From: Pseudomonadota bacterium
GTDB taxonomy: Bacteria > Chloroflexota > Ktedonobacteria > Ktedonobacterales > JACDGC01
Length of the DNA stretch: 6,311 nucleotides
Direction: 5' to 3'
Assembly: GCA_021323815.1 (NCBI GenBank)
Contig: JAJPKG010000262.1
Span: forward strand, 1-6,311
The position numbers and the translations under genes were made by a program. The notes beneath the pieces were generated by a model. That model was not told the origin of the DNA. It saw only the letters and a list, made by a program, of their open reading frames with translations, and ran no database searches. This document shows, in pieces, positions 1 through 5,352 of the stretch (positions are counted from its first letter, which is position 1; each line of letters opens with the position of its first letter).

Positions 1-1151
1 ACGACGACGGCTACGACGACACGGACGAGTCGTGGGATGACGACGAGCCACGCGGCCTCGTTCCCTATGTTGCCGACGCAGAACTGGTGCCGGAAACCGA
101 ACGCTCCGCGCCCACCATCATCCCTGGGGGTTGGGTTGCGGTGGCAGCTCCGGTGCGCGGTCGCCGCCGTCGCTCGCTTTCCATGCAGTTCGCAGTGGTG
201 GCCGTGATGGTGTGCATCATCGTCAGCGCACTGTTCAGCGTCGGGGCCATCGGTGACGGCAGCGACAGTGCAAACCTTGATCCCTATTCGCTCATCGCTA
301 ATGCCTTCATCAGCTCACAGCCCAAAGCGTCCTATCACATCTATTACGCGCAGCCAGGCGACACGTTCGAGTCCATCGCGCAGCTCTTCGGCGTGCAGGT
401 CAACGGCATCTTTGAGTTGAATAATCTCTATCTGGATGCCCAGGTGGAAGTGGGGCATGGCTATAAGATCCCCAATGATCCCAACTATGGGGCCAACTAT
501 CAGCCGAAATACCCGCCAGGGGTGAACCCCACCGGCTATTTCGCGCCGAACAGCGATATCCTCATCAAAAGCGGTTCCGCTTCGCAGTTCAGTGCCGTTG
601 CCGGCAAGACGAACTCTCCCTATGGTCCCTGCCCGGCGGGTTATGCCGCATGGAACAGCAATCCCGCGCTGTACCAGTTCATCAACTTTGACCAGCCGAA
701 AAGCGGCAAGCCGGTGGCGCGCATCACGCAGCGCTTCTGGGGCGGTCATGACGGCATCGATATCTCCACCGGCATGCTGGGCACGCCCGTCTATGCCGCG
801 CAGGCAGGCACGGTCATCTTTGCCGGCTGGGATATCGGTGGCGGTGGCTGGACGGTGAAGATCGCGCATTGCGGCTATGTTGCCACCTCTTACGCGCACA
901 TGGTTCCCGGCTCGCTCAAGGTCAAGGTGGGGCAAAACGTGGTGCAGGGCCAGCAAATTGGCGAGCAAGGGCAATCCGGTGAGGCGTTCGGCGCGCACGT
1001 CCACTTCATGATGTGGTGGAAGAACGTTCCCATCGACGGTTTGTGCGGCTATCCCAATGGGCTTGCTGGTCACACCATCGCCACCGAGGCCAATCAATTT
1101 AACGGCTGCCCGCCAAACCTGGTTTCAACCAACCCCTTCGGCTGGGGATGA
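1..1151 (+). CDS. LysM-M23 cell-wall peptidase, 5'-partial
   Basis: Predicted zinc endopeptidase of the M23 (LytM/lysostaphin-like) family, acting on peptidoglycan cross-bridges outside the membrane. The frame is open to the left edge and reads as an Asp/Glu-rich stretch before the GTG at 87, so that GTG is probably internal and the start lies outside the window. Numbering from 87: a basic patch R24-R29, one membrane segment about 35-55, a LysM domain about 83-130 (with AQPGDTFESIAQLFGV), and the M23 domain about 215-315. All zinc and catalytic positions are visible: H221 and D225 in HDGID, H271 in YAHM, and H304 and H306 in AHVHF. The single helix after a basic patch suggests a type II membrane protein, with an acidic tail in the cytoplasm and the enzyme outside. 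Four cysteines lie in the exported part and could form disulfides. The intact motif set argues for an active enzyme rather than a degenerate EnvC/NlpD-type activator. The family call is firm; the cellular role (division, sporulation or growth) is not determined. Confidence 0.93.
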   Translation, partial: DDGYDDTDESWDDDEPRGLVPYVADAELVPETERSAPTIIPGGWVAVAAPVRGRRRRSLSMQFAVVAVMVCIIVSALFSVGAIGDGSDSANLDPYSLIANAFISSQPKASYHIYYAQPGDTFESIAQLFGVQVNGIFELNNLYLDAQVEVGHGYKIPNDPNYGANYQPKYPPGVNPTGYFAPNSDILIKSGSASQFSAVAGKTNSPYGPCPAGYAAWNSNPALYQFINFDQPKSGKPVARITQRFWGGHDGIDISTGMLGTPVYAAQAGTVIFAGWDIGGGGWTVKIAHCGYVATSYAHMVPGSLKVKVGQNVVQGQQIGEQGQSGEAFGAHVHFMMWWKNVPIDGLCGYPNGLAGHTIATEANQFNGCPPNLVSTNPFGWG

Positions 1152-1173
1152 TGCGAGCCGGCGGAACGCCTCA

Positions 1174-1195
1174 GCCGCGACTTCCAGTCGCTGGC
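1174..1195 (+). terminator. GC hairpin after the peptidase gene, possible weak terminator
   Basis: GCC-GCGACT, loop TCC, then AGTCGC, a bulged T and GGC: a nine-pair stem that begins 22 bases after the peptidase stop codon. It is not followed by a T-run, only by GGTTCCTCTGTC. If it stops transcription it does so weakly or with Rho. It could also simply protect the mRNA 3' end. Confidence 0.35.
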
Positions 1196-1224
1196 GGTTC
1201 CTCTGTCGCCGCCCGTCGCGGGCG

Positions 1225-1233
1225 TGCTATACT
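1225..1233 (+). promoter_or_regulatory. Extended -10 promoter for the YchF-like gene
   Basis: TGCTATACT matches the extended -10 form (TGnTATAnT). It lies 51 bases before the start codon at 1285, with a predicted transcription start near 1240. The -35 region (GTCGCC at about 1205-1210) is a poor match to TTGACA, which fits reliance on the TG extension. A 6-bp dyad (1210-1224) sits in the spacer directly upstream of the element. Confidence 0.5.
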
Positions 1234-1270
1234 ACAGCGTCACACCGAAAAATTGGGCGTTGAGCGAGAC

Positions 1271-1277
1271 AGAGGAG
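1271..1277 (+). promoter_or_regulatory. Ribosome binding site for the YchF-like gene
   Basis: AGAGGAG is followed by seven bases and then the ATG at 1285. This fixes the start, which also gives the standard YchF N-terminus with the P-loop beginning at residue 9. Confidence 0.8.
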
Positions 1278-1284
1278 CATCAGC

Positions 1285-2466
1285 ATGGCACTGACGGTAG
1301 GGATCATCGGGCTGCCCCAATCGGGGAAAACGAGCCTGTTCAATGCGCTGACGGGGGCGGCTGCCCCCACCGCCGGTTACGCGACGGGAACGGTGCAGGC
1401 AAACCTGGCTGTGGTGAATGTTCCTGACGAGCGCGTGGAGCGGCTGGCGGAAATCTTTCATCCGCTCAAAAAGACCCTGGCGACCGTTGAATTTGTGGAC
1501 GTGGCCGGCCTGGCGAGCGCAAGCGCGGGCGAAAAGCGCGAAGGGCTGAGCGCCGAGTTTCTGGGGCACATCCGCACCGCCGACGCGCTGGCGGTGGTGG
1601 TGCGCAGCTTCGCCAACGCTTCGGTGCCGCACCCCGCCGGCAGCGTCGATGCCGCCCGCGACCTGGATGACCTGCTGGCAACGCTGACCCTGACGGACCT
1701 GATGACGGTGGAACGGCGCATGGAGCGCACCAGCAAAGCCGCCAAGAGTGGTGACAAAAAATATCAGGTGGAACTGGACCTGCTGCGGCGCGTGCAACAG
1801 GAATTAGAGTCTGGCAAACTGGCCTCGGAACTCGCTTTCGCCTCAAATGAGCAGGCGATCATCGACGAATTGAATCTGCTGACGATGAAGCCGCGCCTCT
1901 ATGTCGCCAACGTCTCAGAAACGGTCCTGGCCGAGGCGGGACCGTTGCTGGAACAGATCGCCCAGGCGGCGGAAACCGACGTGCCGGCGCTGGTGCAGGC
2001 GCAATCGGGCGAGCTGCGCTCGGTGGCGGAGATCGGCGCGCGGGCGCGGCGCGAAGGAACGGTGGCCGTCGCTGTCTCGGCCAAGCTGGAAGCCGAATTG
2101 AAAGAACTGCCCCCAGAAGATGCCGCCGAATATCTGGAATCGCTGGGGTTGCCGCAATTGGGCGCGGATCGCGTCATCCAGGCGGGTTACCGCTCGCTGA
2201 ACCTCATCACGTTTCTGACAGCGGGCGAAGACGAGGTGCGCGCCTGGACGGTGCGCGCCGGTTCGCGCGCCCCCACTGCTGCCGGTAAGATCCACACCGA
2301 CATCGAGCGCGGCTTCATTCGCGCTGAGGTGGTGCGCTATGAGGATCTCGTTGCCGCCGGCAGTTTCGCCGCCGCCCGCGATCGCGGCCAACTGCGCCTG
2401 GAAGGCAAAGACTACATCATCCAAGATGGCGATGTCGCCCATTTCCGCTTCAATGTGAGCAAGTGA
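1285..2466 (+). CDS. ychF: YchF/OLA1-family ATPase (DUF933/TGS C-terminus), divergent
   Basis: A 393-residue P-loop NTPase of the Obg-related YchF/OLA1 family, whose members prefer ATP to GTP, bind ribosomes and act in translation and stress responses. Visible motifs: G1 P-loop G9-LPQSG-K15-T16, G3 D72-VAGL, and G4 N209-VSE, which is the NxxE form typical of YchF and linked to its ATP preference, in place of NKxD. H116 aligns by context with the catalytic His114 of E. coli YchF. A coiled-coil-like helical insertion follows at about 130-195. The TGS/DUF933 C-terminal domain (about 300-390) carries the family signature FLTAGEDEVRAWTVRAG and then HTDIERGFIRAEV. The protein is about 30 residues longer than E. 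coli YchF. It departs from usual YchF in G1 (QSGKTS instead of NVGKST) and after G3 (GEKREGLSAEF instead of the glycine-rich GEGLGNKF type), so it may be a lineage-specific variant or a paralog. It appears to be transcribed from its own promoter. No terminator was found after it. Confidence 0.93.
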   Translation: MALTVGIIGLPQSGKTSLFNALTGAAAPTAGYATGTVQANLAVVNVPDERVERLAEIFHPLKKTLATVEFVDVAGLASASAGEKREGLSAEFLGHIRTADALAVVVRSFANASVPHPAGSVDAARDLDDLLATLTLTDLMTVERRMERTSKAAKSGDKKYQVELDLLRRVQQELESGKLASELAFASNEQAIIDELNLLTMKPRLYVANVSETVLAEAGPLLEQIAQAAETDVPALVQAQSGELRSVAEIGARARREGTVAVAVSAKLEAELKELPPEDAAEYLESLGLPQLGADRVIQAGYRSLNLITFLTAGEDEVRAWTVRAGSRAPTAAGKIHTDIERGFIRAEVVRYEDLVAAGSFAAARDRGQLRLEGKDYIIQDGDVAHFRFNVSK

Positions 2467-2535
2467 TCGTGGTGAGCAGTCCGCCACGCGGGGCGCGCAC
2501 GCTCAAAGCCCGCTTGCACGGGTGAGGGGTGAGTC

Positions 2536-2551
2536 TGGCACGAATATTGCT
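2536..2551 (+). promoter_or_regulatory. Sigma-54 (-24/-12) promoter-like element
   Basis: TGGCACGAATATTGCT fits the sigma-54 consensus TGGCACG-N4-TTGCW at every defined position, with the required GG-N10-GC spacing. The predicted transcription start (about 2561-2563) lies roughly 38 bases before the chosen kinase start at 2600, a sensible leader length. The longer start candidates for the kinase (GTG at 2522, ATG at 2555) would lie upstream of or close to that start, which supports 2600. Whether this organism has RpoN cannot be told from the window, and no activator binding site was recognised upstream. Confidence 0.45.
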
Positions 2552-2581
2552 CAGATGCCACTCACCATTGGCCCTTGTTGC

Positions 2582-2589
2582 AGGAAAGG
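2582..2589 (+). promoter_or_regulatory. Ribosome binding site selecting the kinase start
   Basis: AGGAAAGG lies ten bases before the ATG at 2600. No comparable site precedes the in-frame GTG at 2522 or ATG at 2555. This makes the 584-residue form more likely than the 610-residue one. Confidence 0.6.
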
Positions 2590-2599
2590 CTTCCGGGAT

Positions 2600-4354
2600 A
2601 TGGCCACCGATTCCGCGCGTATGGATGCGCGCTCCACCACTGTTGCCACCACTGTTCCATCGTTGATCGCCCTCGCCCAAACCGAGCAGGTGGATCGCGC
2701 CCTGCGCCGTGTAGCGCGCAACGTCGCCACGTTGATCAATGCTGGTTTCGCCGCGTTGGCGATCTATGACGCTCAGACCCATGAATTGGTGCTGGCCCAG
2801 ACCATCGGCACTGCCGGACGGCTGGGGCCGCAGCGGCATATCCCCTTGCCGCGCGGCATCATCGGCGCTGCCGCCGCGCAGAATCAGATCGCCAACATCG
2901 AAAATTTGGCGCATGAGGCAAAATGGGATGTCACCGATGGTCCCCGTGCTGGCTCGCTGTTGTGTGTGCCGCTCAGCGAAGACGGCGTGCTGCTGGGCGT
3001 GCTGGTGGCCACCAGCGAGCGCGTGCATGCCTTTGGCCCGCGCCATGTCACCTGTGTCGAAGCGCTGGCCGACGCCGCTGTGTTGATTCTCGCCCGCGCC
3101 CGCCTCACCTATGCCGCCGATTGCGAGCGACGCCAGTTGCAGACGCTGGTGGAAGCCGCCCGCGCCATCACCACCTTGCATGATCCGCGCGCCGTCTTTG
3201 ACAACATTGCCGGCGGCATCCAGCGCATCGTCACCTATGATGACGCCATCATCTATGCGCATGACGCCGCCGCGCGCGATTTGCAGGTGGTGGCCAGCAA
3301 AGGCGAACGCAGCGCGCACCTCTGCGCCGAGCGCGTCAGCCTCAGCGATCCCCATTCCATCTCGGTGCGCGTCGCCCAAACGCGCCAGGCGTTGCTTTAC
3401 ACCCCCGATGCTGCAATGGACCGCCCCGGTCGCATCACCGAAGCCTTTCTGGCCGGCGAAGACCTCGCCCTGCTCTGCGTGCCCTTGCTCTCGAAAGACG
3501 TGTTGCGCGGCGTGGTGACCCTGGCACGCAAGCAGCCCTTTCAACCCGAAGACGTGCGCGCCATGAGCGACCTGGCCCCGCTGGTGGCGACGGCGCTGGA
3601 AAATGTTGCGCTCTACGCCTCGGTGCGCGCCGAGCAGTCCAGCCGCATGCGCATTTTGCAGCTGATCTCGCACGAGATCAAGTCGCCGCTGCACACGCTG
3701 AACGGCTATCTGGATCTCGCCCTTTCCGGCGCGAACAGCGCGGCAGACGAGCGCCAGGGAATGCTGTTGCAGCGCGCCCGCGCCAGCAGCGAGCGCCTTT
3801 CCGCCCAGGTGCGCGATTTGCTGCTGCTGGCCTATGAAGACGCCGAGGAATTTCCCTTGCAGATAGTGGCATTGGACGTGCGTCGCGTCTTACAATCTGC
3901 AGTAGAGGCAGTGGAGATTGTTGCGCAAGAGCAAGGGGTGCAGTTGCACCTGGTCGCTCCCCCAAACCTGCCGCCCTTGCTCGCTGACGCCGAGCGTCTG
4001 GGGCAGGTGGCACGTAACTTGCTCAACAATGCCATTGCCCACACGCCACGCGGCGGTCATGTCACCGTCGAAGCGCGAGCGGGTCTGAGCGCGATGGAGA
4101 TCAGCGTGATCGACACCGGCTGCGGAATTGCCGGCGAACACCATGCGCGCTTGTTCGAGCGGTTTTACCGCGTTCCCGCAGCACCAGGAATGGTGCAACG
4201 CAGCGGTCAGGGGCTGGGCTTGTCCATCGTCAAAACCATTGTCGAGCGGCATGGCGGACGGGTGCAGGTGCAGAGCGCGCCCGGTCAGGGCAGCCGCTTC
4301 ACCGTCACCATTCCTTTCCAACGCGCCGCGCCGGGGCAACGCCCACAAGCATAG
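2600..4354 (+). CDS. Soluble sensor histidine kinase with two GAF domains
   Basis: A 584-residue protein predicted to sense an intracellular signal through GAF domains, autophosphorylate on histidine and pass phosphate to a response regulator. Order of domains: GAF1 about 28-168 (SLLCVPLSEDGVLLGVLVAT is the typical GAF core), a short helical linker, GAF2 about 184-340 (ALLCVPLLSKDVLRGVVTLA), HisKA about 348-415, and HATPase_c about 460-578. The H-box is SHEIKSPL with phospho-acceptor H358. The N-box is RNLLNNAIAHTP (N477 in the metal-binding position). G1 is D505-TGCGI, the F-box is LFERFYR, and G2 is G536-QGLGL. All kinase elements are intact. No signal peptide or membrane segment is visible, so it should be cytoplasmic. 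No ligand-specific residues in the GAF domains could be recognised. No response regulator is adjacent, so it is an orphan within this window. It is followed after 20 bases by the 81-residue gene, implying co-transcription. A sigma-54-like element precedes it. Confidence 0.93.
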   Translation: MATDSARMDARSTTVATTVPSLIALAQTEQVDRALRRVARNVATLINAGFAALAIYDAQTHELVLAQTIGTAGRLGPQRHIPLPRGIIGAAAAQNQIANIENLAHEAKWDVTDGPRAGSLLCVPLSEDGVLLGVLVATSERVHAFGPRHVTCVEALADAAVLILARARLTYAADCERRQLQTLVEAARAITTLHDPRAVFDNIAGGIQRIVTYDDAIIYAHDAAARDLQVVASKGERSAHLCAERVSLSDPHSISVRVAQTRQALLYTPDAAMDRPGRITEAFLAGEDLALLCVPLLSKDVLRGVVTLARKQPFQPEDVRAMSDLAPLVATALENVALYASVRAEQSSRMRILQLISHEIKSPLHTLNGYLDLALSGANSAADERQGMLLQRARASSERLSAQVRDLLLLAYEDAEEFPLQIVALDVRRVLQSAVEAVEIVAQEQGVQLHLVAPPNLPPLLADAERLGQVARNLLNNAIAHTPRGGHVTVEARAGLSAMEISVIDTGCGIAGEHHARLFERFYRVPAAPGMVQRSGQGLGLSIVKTIVERHGGRVQVQSAPGQGSRFTVTIPFQRAAPGQRPQA

Positions 4355-4357
4355 CAA

Positions 4358-4363
4358 AAGGAG
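4358..4363 (+). promoter_or_regulatory. Ribosome binding site for the 81-residue protein
   Basis: AAGGAG lies 11 bases before the ATG at 4375 and 17 before the alternative ATG at 4381. The first is at the long end of normal spacing and the second is too far, so 4375 is preferred. Confidence 0.65.
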
Positions 4364-4374
4364 AAGCGAGTACG

Positions 4375-4620
4375 ATGGGAATGCTTCGCATTATGTCGAA
4401 ACGCGGCGATGATCACATCGTCTGGGACAACCGGCGTGCCGCCGTTGGTGATCCCGAAGCCGAAGCAGCCGTGCGCGAAGCCGAGCGCATCTTCAATGAA
4501 GCGCGGGCCAAGGGCGCGACCGCCTTTAAAGTGGGCGACGGTGTTGGGCCGACCCGCATCGACCAGTTTGACCGCACCGCCGAGCAGATCGTGTTGGTGC
4601 CACGCGTCGTTGGGGGCTGA
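4375..4620 (+). CDS. Small protein with C-terminal Gly-Gly, possible beta-grasp fold
   Basis: An 81-residue protein of unassigned function. It has its own Shine-Dalgarno and starts 20 bases after the kinase stop, so it is probably in the same operon. The sequence suggests two N-terminal strands (MLRIMSKRG and HIVWDNR), a long amphipathic helix at about 27-47 (PEAEAAVREAERIFNEARAKG), a strand ATAFKVGD, then C-terminal strands running into QIVLVPRVVGG, with the chain ending exactly at G80-G81. This strand-strand-helix-strand order and the hydrophobic-Pro-x-hydrophobic-hydrophobic-Gly-Gly end resemble MoaD/ThiS-type sulfur carriers and other ubiquitin-like proteins. That is a pattern-level inference and not a recognised family match. 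No E1-like (MoeB/ThiF), MoaE or JAB partner is present in the window. Other options are an unrelated small conserved protein in which the terminal glycines have no chemical role. It looks like a real gene because of the good ribosome site and the absence of a competing frame of known type. Confidence 0.8.
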   Translation: MGMLRIMSKRGDDHIVWDNRRAAVGDPEAEAAVREAERIFNEARAKGATAFKVGDGVGPTRIDQFDRTAEQIVLVPRVVGG

Positions 4621-4796
4621 TTGCCTTCCGTCGGTTCAGGGCTTTTGGGGTGAAGCGGATCAACCGCGCAGACGGTTCTCCGTTTCCCCCGCTATCGTCA
4701 CTCGATCCTTTTATCATCCACGTGCCGCGCTGGCGGATGATGGCTCATGCTGCCTTTGCTCCACGCCTCATCGTTCGCCGGCGCGCAGCAGCATCT

Positions 4797-4804
4797 AGAG
4801 GGGG
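4797..4804 (+). promoter_or_regulatory. Ribosome binding site for the membrane-anchored protein
   Basis: AGAGGGGG, continuing into GAAG, lies six bases before the ATG at 4811. It supports this start over the internal ATG at 4835, which would cut into the membrane segment. Confidence 0.75.
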
Positions 4805-4810
4805 AAGCAT

Positions 4811-5263
4811 ATGGCCGAGATCATCACTCTGGCGATGGGCATTGTCAGCGTTGCCACGTTGATTGTGCTGTTATTTGCCGCGCGTGGCTCGTTTTCTCCC
4901 CTCATGCGTTTCACCTCACCCTGGCGCTCGGAATTGGCCGCGGATCACCGCGCCCGCCAGCTCATGCGCGAGATGCTCACGCCCGCTGAATATCAGCAAT
5001 TGGTCAAATTTGGCTACGTGGAAGTCGCCAGCCCCTCCTTCGAGCAGCGCGTCTATCGCATCCCCGGCGGCGGCGGCCTGGTGAAGGTCTTTGACCGGGG
5101 CTGCGCTGTGATGGAACTGTGTCTGCAACCGGTCGAACCGCTGCCGGATGGCGACGTGGTGGTTATGCACAAGCTGATGATCCTCGGCAACGAACAAGAA
5201 TATCTGCAAAAAGCCAACCGCTTCGCCCCCGGCATCATCTCGCTGCGCTACCAGCACCTCTAG
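4811..5263 (+). CDS. Membrane-anchored protein of unknown function
   Basis: A 150-residue protein not recognised as a named family. Residues about 5-24 form one hydrophobic helix with few charges before it and Arg25 just after it, so the orientation is uncertain. From about 45 there is a compact soluble domain: an amphipathic helix with RARQLMREMLTPAEYQQLVKFGY, then strand-rich sequence with VYRIPGGGGLVKVF, two cysteines (C98 and C104, in RGCAV and ELCLQP), LPDGDVVVMHKLMI, and a final helix NEQEYLQKANRF. The pattern 'LTPAEYQQL..GY.EV', 'YRI', 'LC..P', 'LPDGD....KLMI..NEQEYL..AN' resembles a small conserved domain found in many uncharacterised bacterial proteins; that similarity is from memory and no function is attached to it. 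It lies 190 bases after the Gly-Gly protein on the same strand and before a strong terminator, so it may end that transcription unit. Confidence 0.85.
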   Translation: MAEIITLAMGIVSVATLIVLLFAARGSFSPLMRFTSPWRSELAADHRARQLMREMLTPAEYQQLVKFGYVEVASPSFEQRVYRIPGGGGLVKVFDRGCAVMELCLQPVEPLPDGDVVVMHKLMILGNEQEYLQKANRFAPGIISLRYQHL

Positions 5264-5314
5264 CGCACCAGGACAAGCACAAGGCATTGCCCCTACAGAC
5301 GCAAGAAGACCACG

Positions 5315-5346
5315 ATCCCCACCTGAAGAACAGGCGGGGATTTTTT
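5315..5346 (+). terminator. Rho-independent terminator between convergent genes
   Basis: The stem is ATCCCC-A-CCTG, loop AAGAA, CAGG-C-GGGGAT, followed by a run of six T (5341-5346). On the + transcript the stem has one A-C mismatch; on the - transcript the same place is a G-U wobble, giving an uninterrupted 11-pair stem. It lies 51 bases after the 4811-5263 gene and 7 bases beyond the minus-strand stop at 5353. It is a clear terminator for the + strand. On the - strand the downstream tract (CGTGGTCTTCTT) is only moderately T-rich, so termination there would be weaker. Confidence 0.85.
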
Positions 5347-5352
5347 CCTGCG

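Noticed and set aside
315..1097. A 260-codon minus-strand frame opposite the M23 peptidase
   Set aside because: Antisense to an unmistakable coding sequence with intact catalytic motifs; no domain or ribosome site supports it.
2509..2522. CCCG-CTTGCA-CGGG hairpin after the YchF gene
   Set aside because: A four-pair stem without a T-run is expected by chance in this base composition.
2450..3694. A 414-codon open frame on the minus strand opposite the kinase gene
   Set aside because: It lies almost wholly antisense to a clearly recognisable GAF kinase, has no family features, and is His/Gln/Gly-rich in the way GC-rich shadow frames are.
4662..4677. AACCG-CGCAGA-CGGTT inverted repeat after the 81-residue gene
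   Set aside because: Only five pairs with a six-base loop and no T-run; too weak to call a terminator.
4712..4717. TATCAT as a -10 box for the 4811 gene
   Set aside because: No acceptable -35 at normal spacing and no extended -10, so a separate promoter is not supported.
4409..4798. A 129-codon + strand frame overlapping the 81-residue gene and the following gap
   Set aside because: The 4375-4620 frame has the better ribosome site and a protein-like helix and strand pattern, while this frame is low-complexity Ser/Pro/Arg-rich.
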